64,000 bases of DNA from Deltaproteobacteria bacterium (GCA_006226375.1 SBHC01000055.1:1-64000); one strand, 5' to 3'. Positions 37,364-46,945 are shown, counted from the stretch's first letter. Made by a program: numbers and translations. The notes: generated from the letters alone by a model not told the origin.

Positions 37364-38596
37364 GTGTCTAAGAAAACCAAAACGGATGGATCGGACCAAC
37401 CGAGTCGATTGGACGGGCAACGACCGGAGCAACAAGAGGCAACCTCAAAGACCAAGCAACCTTCGGCTGTCTCTCGTCGAACTGTGGTGACAGTGGGGGC
37501 GGGAGCCGTTGCGGCCTCCGTTCTTGCTGCTTGCACACCCGATAGCCAACTCGGAGCCGAGCCTGGAACAAATTCGTCAGCACCGCCTGACTCCAGAGGG
37601 GGAGCCTCCCAACAGCCTCCTGAACGTCGAACGCCCCCGGAACAGCGGGAAACACAGCCCCCTCCGGAAACTCGTGAAACCCCTGAAGAACCACCGCCAC
37701 GGCGAGAACCACCGGTCTCCGCAAAGTCCAAAGTGTACATCGTGAAAGCTGCGGATCGGGTGGCAGGGCTCAACCAAATGATGACATGGTTTGGGATGGA
37801 CTTTGCCCAAGGTCGGGATGTCTTGATCAAGCCCAACCTTGTTAGCAATGACCCCTATCCTGCGATCACCCACAACGATACAATTCGTACGGTTGTTGCT
37901 CAACTTCGTAAGGCGGGTTGCAAAGACATTGTGCTTGGGGAGTCGGCGGGGCTTGGGCGCACTACGCAAGTCCTAACTGAGCTTAAGACCCAGGCTCTTT
38001 GCGACTCCTTAAACATCAAGCTGACGAACTTTGATGACCTCTCGTCGGAGCACTGGGAGTCATTCAGCTTTGACGGCATGTTCTGGGAGGGAGAGCTTGC
38101 CATTCCCAAGCTATTCCGCGGAGACCACGCCGTGGTCTTGCTCCCCAACTGCAAGACGCACAACCTGGGTGGTCACTTCACTATGAGCTTGAAGTTGGCT
38201 GTCGGCATTACGCCTGTGCCTCGTCGCAGCGCACTGCACAGCTCGGGAAACATTCCTGGTTGGTCTGCTGACATCAACGCTGGCTTTGAACCGGATCTGG
38301 TCCTGATGGATGCTTTGAGCTGCTTCGTGGATGGAGGTCCCACCCGAGGAACTCTCGCTCATCCAGGCCTCATCGTTGCGAGCAAGGACAGAGTTGCTCT
38401 TGATGCCGTAGGGGTGGCGATTCTGAAGGCTCACAAGTCCACGGCTGCTCCCATCCAAAAGAAGATCTTCGAGCATGGACAAATTGCACGCGCCGCTGAA
38501 CTCAAAATTGGCGTAACTTCGGCTGACCAGATCGAATTGGTGTGCGACGACGAAGCCACTCGCAAACAACTCCAATCCATACTTGATGTGGGATAA
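37364..38596 (+). CDS. DUF362 domain protein, Tat lipoprotein
   Basis: The product (about 410 residues from GTG 37364) carries a twin-arginine signal (SRRTVVT) followed by a hydrophobic stretch and a lipobox (VLAAC, Cys about 57). A Pro/Glu-rich linker (PPERRTPPEQ and similar) leads to a DUF362 domain. That domain shows its usual features: VLIKPNLVSNDPYP, VVLLPNCKTHNLGGHFT, a GLIVASKDRVALDAVG segment. DUF362 proteins are of unknown biochemistry and are often linked to iron-sulfur clusters; no CxxC cluster motif is seen here. A Tat signal suggests folding, perhaps with a cofactor, before export. GTG 37364 has GGAG 9 bases upstream; an ATG at 37316 lacks a site. Confidence 0.82.
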   Translation: MSKKTKTDGSDQPSRLDGQRPEQQEATSKTKQPSAVSRRTVVTVGAGAVAASVLAACTPDSQLGAEPGTNSSAPPDSRGGASQQPPERRTPPEQRETQPPPETRETPEEPPPRREPPVSAKSKVYIVKAADRVAGLNQMMTWFGMDFAQGRDVLIKPNLVSNDPYPAITHNDTIRTVVAQLRKAGCKDIVLGESAGLGRTTQVLTELKTQALCDSLNIKLTNFDDLSSEHWESFSFDGMFWEGELAIPKLFRGDHAVVLLPNCKTHNLGGHFTMSLKLAVGITPVPRRSALHSSGNIPGWSADINAGFEPDLVLMDALSCFVDGGPTRGTLAHPGLIVASKDRVALDAVGVAILKAHKSTAAPIQKKIFEHGQIARAAELKIGVTSADQIELVCDDEATRKQLQSILDVG

Positions 38597-38627
38597 CCTG
38601 TTTCGCTTAGAGCGCGCTTCAACTTAA

Positions 38628-40412
38628 CTAGGGATTTTCTGTAACGGTTAAGGTGAAGGTCCCGTACCAGGCTTCTTGCAGGCTGTCCACTGCAAGAGTG
38701 TAGGCTCCTGACTGCTTCGGCTGTATGGTTCGAGTGAACGTGCTTTGGGTTGCAACCAAGGCGCCTTCAATCCCTGAGGTCTTGCACTGGGATTGGATGG
38801 ACGTTTCGTTGCAGGTGTCACCGAACAGATAAAGCCGCGAGGGGAACGTGGGCTGCAACGCAAAGGTATAGGAACTGCCGGCTTTCAGTGGAAACTTGTA
38901 GTACACCTGACCGCCAGCAAAGCCCGAGGTATGAGAACACGATACCTTCGTTCCGTACTCGTTCAGGGCTCCCCAGGTGCTTCCCTGAATGACAACCTTG
39001 CCGCTGGTAAAGCTCATGAGCTTTGCGTTGACACACTTGCTATGGGCGGGCGGAGGCACTGGCTTGGGAAGGAGCAGTGAGAACCCATAGTGAGTCTCCA
39101 GGTAGCGGATCATGCTTTGAGCGAGAGCCGCAGCATAGGGCCTGCGCTTCGAGCCTGTCCCCAAAATGGAGGAGGCGCTCTCGATTTGGGTTCCGTCGAC
39201 CACACCCCCCAGCTTGGAGCCATGACGCTCTGTATTGTATCCTCCATTGAAATAGGACTTGCCTCCAGAGTCGGGGTTCTTGGGACTTGGAACGGCTTGA
39301 TACTGGCCATTCTCCAGAATCCCTCCAAAGCTTGTTGTTCCACGGAGCAGGGCTGCAAACTTCAGAGGAGAGCGGCTCGCCAAGTGTTTGATGGATGACT
39401 TGGAAGCGTACTGCGAGGAGCTGTTCAATGCAGCATCGGACAAGGTCAGCTCTTTGGACGAGAGCCGATACCCCAACTCCGCCCAGGCGGTAGAGTGACC
39501 GTGGGTGTGCAAATCAAAGTAATGACCGTGCTTGCATTGTTGGGTGACCCATTGTTTGGCTGCGTCGATGAAGCTATGAAACTCCTTCCAGGCTTGCTCG
39601 GCCCAAGGATTCCCCTGTGCGGCCTCCTTGATATCCCTGTTCGCATCGAGTCGTGTTCGGCTTAACCTACAAATGATGAGATGGGGGCGCTTTCCTGTCA
39701 GTCGGTAGATCTCATGGGCTACTTCCAGGCTCAGTTGGTGGCTGCCTGTGTCGAGCACCGTGGTCCCGTACGTTCGGGCTGGGATCTCGCTCGGTTTGAT
39801 AGTTCCGCCGTGAGGCGCGCTTAAAATGAGCGGCAAGTCTCCAGCAAGATATTGGATGTAGTTCTTTCGACCCCAGTACGTCGCGCCCGCTTTGTATGTC
39901 CAGGAGGGAAGGGGGCTGCAACCTGTCGCCGATGTTGCGTCCGGTGAGCCTTCGGGGGGGTGTGGCTCGGAGCCGACAGGCTCTTCTGCGGTTCCGGCTT
40001 CTGGAGTTGGCTCGTTGCTTGCTTCTTGTGGACCTGCTTGTTCTTGGTTCGCCCGATCCGCTGTTGCCTCTTTCCCCGAACCTGGGGCCTCGACTCCCGG
40101 TTCAACCCTGGAACGTGGCTCCGTAGAGGGTTCTTCGTTTGGGGAGTCTGGGAGAGTGCTTTCTCGGCTCACCTCTGCGTTGTTCGGGTCCTTGTCTTGG
40201 CCCGACTCTGCGATAGCTTCGAACCCTGGGTTCTCTTGCAACGAAGCTCCCGTACAACCCATGTGAGTCTGTGCAAACAAAGCCAGGTAGAGGCAACCCA
40301 ACACGACCCACTTGAGAATCCGATTCTGGGGTTCCTTCTGGCTCTTAAGGCGTTCAACGCCATGGAGAGGAGGTTCTGGATGGATGGGTTGGGTTTGGGA
40401 AGAAACATTCAT
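38628..40412 (-). CDS. N-formylglutamate amidohydrolase-like exported protein
   Basis: The 594-residue protein has an N-terminal hydrophobic segment (about 33-50) followed by MGC, which may be a lipoprotein signal though the lipobox is poor. A Glu/Pro-rich linker runs to about 165. The central domain (about 180-450) resembles the N-formylglutamate amidohydrolase family: LILSAPHGG, a CRLSRTRLDANRDI segment, and a metal-type YFDLHTHGH. The C-terminal about 120 residues look like a bacterial pre-peptidase/beta-sandwich domain (GSSYTFALQP, SGAYTLAV, GTFTLTV). It is probably a surface-exposed zinc hydrolase acting on an amide bond, rather than a histidine-degradation enzyme, because of export and added domains. 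Substrate unknown. Confidence 0.68.
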   Translation of the reverse strand: MNVSSQTQPIHPEPPLHGVERLKSQKEPQNRILKWVVLGCLYLALFAQTHMGCTGASLQENPGFEAIAESGQDKDPNNAEVSRESTLPDSPNEEPSTEPRSRVEPGVEAPGSGKEATADRANQEQAGPQEASNEPTPEAGTAEEPVGSEPHPPEGSPDATSATGCSPLPSWTYKAGATYWGRKNYIQYLAGDLPLILSAPHGGTIKPSEIPARTYGTTVLDTGSHQLSLEVAHEIYRLTGKRPHLIICRLSRTRLDANRDIKEAAQGNPWAEQAWKEFHSFIDAAKQWVTQQCKHGHYFDLHTHGHSTAWAELGYRLSSKELTLSDAALNSSSQYASKSSIKHLASRSPLKFAALLRGTTSFGGILENGQYQAVPSPKNPDSGGKSYFNGGYNTERHGSKLGGVVDGTQIESASSILGTGSKRRPYAAALAQSMIRYLETHYGFSLLLPKPVPPPAHSKCVNAKLMSFTSGKVVIQGSTWGALNEYGTKVSCSHTSGFAGGQVYYKFPLKAGSSYTFALQPTFPSRLYLFGDTCNETSIQSQCKTSGIEGALVATQSTFTRTIQPKQSGAYTLAVDSLQEAWYGTFTLTVTENP

Positions 40413-40653
40413 ACAAGGCCCAGCCTACGTGAGAGGATCATGTTCAGGTGGAGGGTAGTTGGCTTGTTGGTGATTCGTCAACGAGCGGCCAGGGTCCTTT
40501 TTCAGCGCCGTCGATGGACCCCAACACCATCTCCTGGAGGTCCTTGGGTTTGCGCTCTTTTTGAGATCCAAGATTCGATGCCTTGTCGTTTGGAGGGGTC
40601 TGTGGCATAGAACCGCCGACTGGCTTGCGTCATGAACCAAGGAGACAACGGCG

Positions 40654-41898
40654 TTGCATTACAAAGATCTGATCAAAAAATACCCAAGGTATCTGGGCTT
40701 TGGATTCCTTCATACCTTCTTTTCAAGCATTGGACAGACCTTTCTGATCGCCTTGTTTCTTCCTCATGTGCGTCAGGTGTTTCACCAGTCAGAGGCTTCG
40801 ATGGGTTCTTACTATGGGATGGTGACTCTCGCCAGCGCCATCACCTTGTTCTTCACGGGGCCCTTGATTGACAAGGTGAATCTTCGTTTGTACAGCGTTG
40901 CTGTGGGGCTCATGGTTGCGGTGGGGTGCATTGGGATTGTCCTCGCTCCCAATCTGGGGCTTGTGATCGTCTCTTTGTACCTGATTCGGCACGGTGGTCA
41001 GGCGTTGATGTCGCATACGGCCTTTACGACCATGTCGCGCTATTTTACGATCGCTCGCGGCAAGGCTTTGGGTATCGCAGGGCTTGGGATTGCAGTGGGG
41101 GAAGCGATTCTGCCTCTTCTGGTGGCTTTGATGATTGGTCGCCAGGGGTGGCGGCTCTCCTATGTCGTCCTTGCTGGATGTAGCTTGCTAATCTTCTTGC
41201 CTTTGTCCCTGTTCCTCGTCAACCGTAACGACGACATTCAACACCCACACATCAGCCAATCAGACTCCCCTCTGCATAGCAACCAGGTTGAGTTGAATTG
41301 GGGGCGGCGTCAACTCTTGTCCAACAGCTACTTTTGGTTGTTGGTTCCGCTGTTGATTGTTCCGCCGTGCCTTGGAACGGGTTTCTTTTACTTCCAGGCC
41401 CACATTGCCAAGTCGAAAGGGTGGAGCCCAGAGCTGTTTGCTAGCTGCTTTCTTTCGTATGGTATCTCTTCGGCAGCGATGTCCTTCTTAAGCGGACCTT
41501 GGGTTGATCGTTGGGGTGGAACGAAGCTTTTGCCCTTCACGTTGCTGCCTATGATTGGCGCCATCTTAAGCCTGCTGTTCATCGACCACATTGTCGCAGG
41601 CCATTTGTTTATGGTGTGGCTGGGGTTGTCGTTTGGAGCGGTGGGAAATGTGCGAAGCTCGATGTGGGCTGAAGTGTATGGACGACTTCATCTGGGGTCG
41701 ATCAAGAGCTTTGCCAGCATGGTGATGGTGTTTTCAACGGCCTTGGCTCCTCCCATCGGAGGATGGCTCATCGATCGAGGCTACACCATTCCACAGCTGC
41801 TGTGGGGATGCATTTGGATTGTGGTGGGGGCGACGGTGTTGGCGTTGGTGGCGAGACCACCAAGGTTGGAAGGCGAACTCTCTGTTTCTAGGACTTGA
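40654..41898 (+). CDS. Major facilitator superfamily transporter
   Basis: The 414-residue integral membrane protein has about twelve transmembrane helices in two halves separated by a hydrophilic loop (about 195-215). It belongs to the MFS, most like the monocarboxylate/oxalate-formate antiporter branch (YYGMVTLASAITLFF, GKALGIAGLGIAVGEAILP, SSMWAEVYGR). The substrate is not predictable. The start is a TTG at 40654 preceded by AAGGAG at 9 bases, giving MHYKDLIKK. The last 11 bases overlap the 3' end of the convergent dienelactone-hydrolase gene. Confidence 0.88.
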   Translation: MHYKDLIKKYPRYLGFGFLHTFFSSIGQTFLIALFLPHVRQVFHQSEASMGSYYGMVTLASAITLFFTGPLIDKVNLRLYSVAVGLMVAVGCIGIVLAPNLGLVIVSLYLIRHGGQALMSHTAFTTMSRYFTIARGKALGIAGLGIAVGEAILPLLVALMIGRQGWRLSYVVLAGCSLLIFLPLSLFLVNRNDDIQHPHISQSDSPLHSNQVELNWGRRQLLSNSYFWLLVPLLIVPPCLGTGFFYFQAHIAKSKGWSPELFASCFLSYGISSAAMSFLSGPWVDRWGGTKLLPFTLLPMIGAILSLLFIDHIVAGHLFMVWLGLSFGAVGNVRSSMWAEVYGRLHLGSIKSFASMVMVFSTALAPPIGGWLIDRGYTIPQLLWGCIWIVVGATVLALVARPPRLEGELSVSRT

Positions 41899-42778
41899 AG
41901 ATACGAGCGAAAAATGCCTTCATCTCGGCCCAAGACTTCTCATCGGCTTCTTTGTCATAGGCCAGGGGAAGCTTAAACTTCTTGCCTTTTTCTGTCGCTC
42001 CAGGGTTCGTGAACGCGTGCTTTGCGCCTTTGTAGTTCACGAACTTAAACGTCGCGCCTGCTTTCTTCATCTCCGCCTTGAAGGCTTCGATGCTCTTGGC
42101 TGGTACGAAGGGGTCGGCGGCGCCGTTCATCACCAACACTTCCGCTTTGATCTCGCCTTTCTTGGGCTTGTGCATCGACTTCAAGTTGCCATGGAAGCTA
42201 GCAACGCCGTCGAGGTCCATGCCGATGCGAGCCATGTGCAACACAATGGCTCCACCAAAGCAATATCCAATGGCGGCGAGCTTGTCTTTGTCAGTCATGT
42301 CGTGCTTTTCCAAGACTGCTTTTGCGGCTTTGAACCGCTCCACACCTTGCTTCATGTTTTTCATCACAGACATCATGAACTTTTGAGCGTTCTTGGGGTG
42401 TCCGGTGTTTTTGCCTTCTCCGTACATGTCCAGAGCAAATGCTACATAGCCCAACTTGGCGAGCATGCGGGCGCGGCGTCGAGCGTAGTCGTTGTGTCCC
42501 CACCACTCGTGGACGACCAGTACACCTGGGCGTTTGCCCTTCTTGGTTTTGTCATACGCGAGGTAGCCTTTGAGGGTTGTGTCACCGGCTTTGTACGTCA
42601 CTTCTTTTCCCACAACACCGGCGTCGGCTGTTCGGGCTGGAGCCGGTTTGCTGTTCGCATTTCGTCGCTGGGTGGGCTTGTTGTTGGTGGTGGTTTTGTT
42701 TTTCTTTTTGCAGCCAACCAGAGCAAAGCTGGCGACCATCAACAGGGTTGTCAGGGTACGGGGTGACAGAATGTTCAT
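41888..42778 (-). CDS. Dienelactone hydrolase family lipoprotein
   Basis: The 296-residue alpha/beta hydrolase has a lipoprotein signal (FALVGC, Cys about 23) and a Lys/Asn/Thr-rich linker. Its dienelactone-hydrolase domain shows VLVVHEWWGHNDYAR, the nucleophile elbow GYCFGG (Cys in place of Ser, as in this family), the acid in NGAADPFVP, and the catalytic histidine in GAKHAFTNP. The classic enzyme opens dienelactone in chlorocatechol degradation; lipoprotein relatives have unknown ester or lactone substrates. The ATG at 42778 is preferred because AAGG lies 8 bases upstream; an ATG at 42787 sits too close to that site. Confidence 0.88.
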   Translation of the reverse strand: MNILSPRTLTTLLMVASFALVGCKKKNKTTTNNKPTQRRNANSKPAPARTADAGVVGKEVTYKAGDTTLKGYLAYDKTKKGKRPGVLVVHEWWGHNDYARRRARMLAKLGYVAFALDMYGEGKNTGHPKNAQKFMMSVMKNMKQGVERFKAAKAVLEKHDMTDKDKLAAIGYCFGGAIVLHMARIGMDLDGVASFHGNLKSMHKPKKGEIKAEVLVMNGAADPFVPAKSIEAFKAEMKKAGATFKFVNYKGAKHAFTNPGATEKGKKFKLPLAYDKEADEKSWAEMKAFFARIFKS

Positions 42779-42982
42779 GTACTTCATCCTTTTCCTTCTT
42801 GAGGTTGCACAATCTGACCATCATGGTAGTTTCCATGTAACCCCCTTAACTTTGCTTCTTACAAAGTTGTTCCCCAAGGAGTTCTTGTGGAACGTTGCTT
42901 TGCGGAATGAAACGTTTGGAACGCTGGTTTGTCCGTTAGTATCAACATCGAGAGCGGGAGCCTCTCGAAGTAGGAGCATGTG

Positions 42983-43798
42983 ATGAATCGAAGTACTTTG
43001 CGACGCAGTGTTATCGTGTTGGCTACTTTGGGCATGATCGTGGCCAACGGGTTGGCGACAACTCTTTCTCCATCGGGGAAGAGTGTGGGTGAGATCTCGG
43101 ATCAGTTTCAGAATTACTTCACCCCGCCGGGGTATGTGTTCTCCATCTGGGGGCTGATCTATTCGGCGCTTCTAGCGTTTACGGTGTACCAGGCTTTGCC
43201 AACGCAGGCTGACAATCCACGGATCAAGTCGATCGAGGGATGGTACATTGCATCTTGTTTCTTCAACGGCGCCTGGATGGTGGTATGGCAGCGTGAGTTG
43301 TTTCCTGTCAGCCTTGTGATGATGCTGGGTTTGTTGGTTTCTCTTGTGGGTCTTTACGTTCGTTTGGACTCATCCCGGTTCGAGGTCTCCACCAAAGAGA
43401 GCTGGTTTGTCCATTGGCCCTTCAGCGTGTATCTAGGGTGGATAACCATTGCAACGGTCGCGAACACAACTGTCGTTTTGCAATGGGCTGGATGGGATGG
43501 TGCAGGGATAGCTCCTCCAGTATGGGGAGCTATCTTGCTGGGAGTCGCCTTCCTCATCGTGGTCACTGTGACGTATTCTCGCCGTGACAAGGCCTACATG
43601 CTGGTTCTCACCTGGGCTTCCTTGGGCATTTTTGTAAAATACAAAGACACCCTTGTCGTCTCGATTACTGCTGGCGTTGTTGCTTTGGCATCCTTTCTGA
43701 TTGCCCTCACCCTCTACCAGATTAAGTCTTCTGACACGGGAGAAGCCAGTCTGGGACCGCAGGGAACGGCCGCTGCTCCGACCGAGGACATCAGCTAA
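42983..43798 (+). CDS. TspO/MBR-related tryptophan-rich membrane protein
   Basis: The 271-residue membrane protein has about seven to eight hydrophobic helices. The segment YFTPPGYVFSIWGLIYSALL resembles the TspO/MBR (translocator protein) signature, and Trp residues are frequent. Classic TspO has about 160 residues and five helices, so this belongs to the longer bacterial relatives. TspO-type proteins bind tetrapyrroles and other hydrophobic ligands; the role here is unknown. The start is ATG 42983 (GTG 42980 is adjacent) with AGGAG 6 bases upstream. A weak sigma-70-like pair (TTGGAA near 42917, TATCAA near 42939) lies upstream. Confidence 0.75.
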   Translation: MNRSTLRRSVIVLATLGMIVANGLATTLSPSGKSVGEISDQFQNYFTPPGYVFSIWGLIYSALLAFTVYQALPTQADNPRIKSIEGWYIASCFFNGAWMVVWQRELFPVSLVMMLGLLVSLVGLYVRLDSSRFEVSTKESWFVHWPFSVYLGWITIATVANTTVVLQWAGWDGAGIAPPVWGAILLGVAFLIVVTVTYSRRDKAYMLVLTWASLGIFVKYKDTLVVSITAGVVALASFLIALTLYQIKSSDTGEASLGPQGTAAAPTEDIS

Positions 43799-43830
43799 AT
43801 CCCAACCTCTCCAGCCTCTCTTGCACGCCG

Positions 43831-45297
43831 CTACTTCTTCTTGCTTTTCCGTTGCCCTGCAGTCTTTTTCTTCGAGCCCGCTTTCGTTTTCTTTGGGGTC
43901 ACTTTTTTCTTGGCTCCCTTCTTGGGGCTTGCTTTCTTTTTCGAAGACTTCTTTGTGGGCGAGGTGTGGGCTTCTTTTGATTCTTGGACTCTCTTCTCTA
44001 TTGTTTCGATGAACTTGTTGGCCAGTCCCTGGAAGACCTGGATGATCCAGGGATTGAGCTTTTCCAGCTCTTGTTCCATTTGCTTCTTGGTGAGCCGATT
44101 CACTTGGGTTCGTTCCAAGGCTACAACGGTCGCGTTTCGGGTTCCTCCTGCAAAGACTGCAAGTTCGCCTATCACTTCGCCTGCCCCACGGACGGCGAGC
44201 ACCTTCCGTGTTCCCCCAACCATCGTGGAGATCTCTACCTTCCCTTCAATGATTTGATACGCTTCTTCGCCAAATTCTCCTTCTCGGATGATGGCCTCAC
44301 CGGGGTTGTAAACGGAAGGCGAAGTCGCCGCTCCGGCGTTGGCGATGCTGTCCAACTCGGCGAGTACAGCCTGAAAGCTCTTGGGCCGGTTGTTAGGATT
44401 GATCTCCAGCATTTGCATGCACAGCTCAGAGAGTCGAAGGGAGATGCTGCCGCGGTGCTGGTGCAATGGCGTGGGAGGTATCTTGGTGAGCGCAAGAAAG
44501 TAATCACCAATGGTGTTCGCCGGAAAAGGGTATTTCCCGCTGAGCATCAAGTAGAGGACAACACCTGCAGAGAAGATATCGGAGGCTGGAGTTAACTCTT
44601 CTCTAGGGCGAGTTCCTTGCTCCAGTGACATGAACAGTGGGGTCCCTGTGCCCCGTGCTACAGTATGGAACTCTGTGCTTGCGCTGGTCTTGCCGTACTG
44701 ACGGAGGAATTGTTCGTACCGCTCGGGGTTGTAGAACCGTCCCGTTCCCCAATCGAGCAGCCAGACTTCCCCGTACGTTCCCAGCATGATGTTGGAGGGT
44801 TTGAGGTCAAGGTGGAGGACCCCCTTGTCATGGGCAAACGCCATGGTCTCACATAGCTTGGTAAAGATGCGTAGGCTCTCCGCGACGCTCATCAACTTTT
44901 GTTGGTTCGCGAGTCCTTCCAATTTGGTGTCGAGGTCTTCTCCGCTGATGATCTTCATCATATAGCCAAGGCTACCATCGGAGCCAACGAACGTGTCGTA
45001 CACTGGGGTGATGCCAGGGTGCTCAAGGTAGCTGATTAACCGAGCTTCGTTCACCAGCAGTTTGGCGTGCTCATCATCCATTCGGTTGGCTTGCAATTCC
45101 TTTTTTGCGACGCACCGATTGAGGTGGTTGTCGAAGTACCGAACAACTTGTCCGTAGCCCCCTTCACCCAGTGGACCGGCTTGTACAAATCTTAAGTGTG
45201 GGTCGCTGTCGGTACCAGAAGCCTTGGAGGAGGATGTTGGTGAGAGGGTGTTCCCGCTTGGCAGCTCACCTTTGCCTGTGTTCCACCAGTCTGACAT
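43831..45297 (-). CDS. Ser/Thr protein kinase with cNMP-binding domain and histone-H1-like lysine tail
   Basis: The 488-residue cytoplasmic protein starts with a kinase domain (about 40-315): glycine loop LGEGGYGQVV, VAKKEL lysine, HLDLKPSN (about 162-169), DWG in place of DFG as in many Planctomycetes and myxobacterial kinases. A cyclic-nucleotide-binding domain follows (about 325-435; IGELAVFAGGTRNATV holds the phosphate-binding Arg). The last 43 residues (446-488) contain 20 lysines with SPKK and TPKK motifs, like a histone H1 tail, suggesting nucleic-acid binding. It probably couples a cyclic nucleotide to phosphorylation. It is divergent from the FHA activator gene, a likely substrate. 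ATG 45297 has GGGAG 6 bases upstream. Confidence 0.88.
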   Translation of the reverse strand: MSDWWNTGKGELPSGNTLSPTSSSKASGTDSDPHLRFVQAGPLGEGGYGQVVRYFDNHLNRCVAKKELQANRMDDEHAKLLVNEARLISYLEHPGITPVYDTFVGSDGSLGYMMKIISGEDLDTKLEGLANQQKLMSVAESLRIFTKLCETMAFAHDKGVLHLDLKPSNIMLGTYGEVWLLDWGTGRFYNPERYEQFLRQYGKTSASTEFHTVARGTGTPLFMSLEQGTRPREELTPASDIFSAGVVLYLMLSGKYPFPANTIGDYFLALTKIPPTPLHQHRGSISLRLSELCMQMLEINPNNRPKSFQAVLAELDSIANAGAATSPSVYNPGEAIIREGEFGEEAYQIIEGKVEISTMVGGTRKVLAVRGAGEVIGELAVFAGGTRNATVVALERTQVNRLTKKQMEQELEKLNPWIIQVFQGLANKFIETIEKRVQESKEAHTSPTKKSSKKKASPKKGAKKKVTPKKTKAGSKKKTAGQRKSKKK

Positions 45298-45435
45298 GCT
45301 TGACTCCCGTTTCCTATCATTTTTGTGTAGCACGTTTGTATCACGTTGTTTCATGCTTGAGAACAGGGCTTCGTTTCCCAAGACCTCGGTGGGGTCGTGG
45401 TCTTGTGCTTCACGCCTTTTGGGTCCACGCTGGAC

Positions 45436-45464
45436 TTGAGAAAGGGTGGGGTGTAGGGTGTAAC
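45436..45464 (+). promoter_or_regulatory. Putative sigma-70-type promoter of the FHA activator gene
   Basis: TTGAGA (45436-45441) and TGTAAC (45459-45464) are separated by exactly 17 bases and lie about 24 bases before the ATG at 45488. They match the -35 and -10 consensus at five of six and four of six positions. The short leader contains the ribosome-binding site GAGGAGAG. Promoter activity is inferred from sequence only. Confidence 0.4.
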
Positions 45465-45487
45465 ACTACATTCGAGGAGAGATGTCT

Positions 45488-46945
45488 ATGAGTTTGAGCA
45501 AGCAAACCATCAACGTGATGGACTCTGTTGTATCTTCGACCTTCCTCGCCTTGGACCTGTCCTTGGTCGTGGTCGATGGACCCCATGAAGGGAAATCCTT
45601 ACGACTGGAGCAAGAGGTGGTTCGTCTGGGCCGAGGAGAGTGGTGTGACTTGCCTCTGGAAGATGATCCTTGGTGCAGCTCAACTCACTGCGAATGCTGG
45701 TTGAGTGAGCAGGGGGTTCGAGTCCGTGACCTGGGCAGTCGGAACGGCCTCAAAATCAACAACGTCCGTATCCAGGACGCTTATCTTGAATTGGGCTCTC
45801 AACTTCAGGTGGGTCAGAGCATCCTGGAGTTGCAGGCGCATCATGGCAAGCGGACCGTCACGGTCTCCTACCATGACAACACCCAAACCCTGTTGGGCAA
45901 AACTGCCGTGATGCGGAAGATCTTCTCCATGCTGCCCAAGCTTAGCAAGCGCCGTGTCACTACGTTTATTGCCGGTGAAACGGGCGTTGGAAAGACTAGC
46001 ATCGCGCGAGCCCTTCACATGCATGGCGATCCCGATTCTCCCTTTGTGGTTGTGAATTGTGGAGCGTTGCCCGCGAGCCTGATCGAAGACGCTTTGTTTG
46101 GTCACCAAAAGGGGGCTTTCACGGGAGCGGATACTTCCAAGGCGGGATACTTTGAAATGGCGAACGGGGGCACCTTGTTTCTTGATGAAATCGCCGAACT
46201 TCCCCTCGAACTGCAACCCAAACTCTTGGATGTGGTGGAGCGTCGAAAGGTCCGTCGCTTGGGCGGAACCAAAGAGATCGATGTCAACTTCCATTTGATC
46301 ACGGCAACACACAAAGACCTGCAGGAAGAGACCTCGCAGGGTCGGTTCCGAGAGGACCTCTTCTTTCGTTTGTCTGTGTTTACTCTTGATGTTCCTCCTT
46401 TGCGCGAAAGACGGGACGATATCCCCCTGCTTGCAGAAGCCATTCTCAAAGAACTCAGCCCTGATGCTCCTTTGTTTTTGTCCAGCCGCGCGATGCAAAA
46501 GCTTCGCACACAGATCTGGGTAGGAAACGTTCGAGAGTTGCGCAATGTTCTTGAGAGAACTGTGACGTTTTTTGATGGCGTGGCCATCGACGCAGAAGAT
46601 ATTCAGCTTGATCAACAGGCCTCGTATGGGGAGAAACCTTCACCCTCAACGCAGGAGGCTATCGCCGCCAAACCTGTGTATTCTTCGTACCCCTCTACTA
46701 CCCACTTCCCCGCCGAACCCATCGAGTCGGACGATCCTGTTCTCTCCTTGTTTCCATTAAAAGAACACAACCCGCCTCTCGATTTAAAAGATGTCATCAA
46801 GGACATCGAGAAGCGGATCATCCAACAAGCCCTGGACGAGTGCGACGCTCACGCCAGGGATGCTGCGAAGATCCTGTCGCTGTCTCCCTCCTGGTTGTAC
46901 AGTCGCATCAGCCAATACGGGCTGGAAACCAAGCGAAAGAAATAA
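45488..46945 (+). CDS. FHA-domain sigma-54-dependent activator
   Basis: The 485-residue protein has an N-terminal FHA domain (about 25-118; RLGRGEWCDLPL, SSTHCE, GSRNG), which binds phosphothreonine. An AAA+ sigma-54 activation domain follows (Walker A GETGVGKT at 163-170, GAFTGA at 209-214, Walker B GTLFLDEIAELP), then a Fis-type HTH at the C-terminus (AAKILSLSPSWLYSRI). FHA activators are known in myxobacteria and act downstream of Ser/Thr kinases. The divergent neighbouring kinase-cNMP gene is the obvious candidate partner. ATG 45488 is preferred because the GGAG site is correctly spaced; ATG 45482 is too close to it. It converges on the next gene with six bases between stops. Confidence 0.93.
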   Translation: MSLSKQTINVMDSVVSSTFLALDLSLVVVDGPHEGKSLRLEQEVVRLGRGEWCDLPLEDDPWCSSTHCECWLSEQGVRVRDLGSRNGLKINNVRIQDAYLELGSQLQVGQSILELQAHHGKRTVTVSYHDNTQTLLGKTAVMRKIFSMLPKLSKRRVTTFIAGETGVGKTSIARALHMHGDPDSPFVVVNCGALPASLIEDALFGHQKGAFTGADTSKAGYFEMANGGTLFLDEIAELPLELQPKLLDVVERRKVRRLGGTKEIDVNFHLITATHKDLQEETSQGRFREDLFFRLSVFTLDVPPLRERRDDIPLLAEAILKELSPDAPLFLSSRAMQKLRTQIWVGNVRELRNVLERTVTFFDGVAIDAEDIQLDQQASYGEKPSPSTQEAIAAKPVYSSYPSTTHFPAEPIESDDPVLSLFPLKEHNPPLDLKDVIKDIEKRIIQQALDECDAHARDAAKILSLSPSWLYSRISQYGLETKRKK

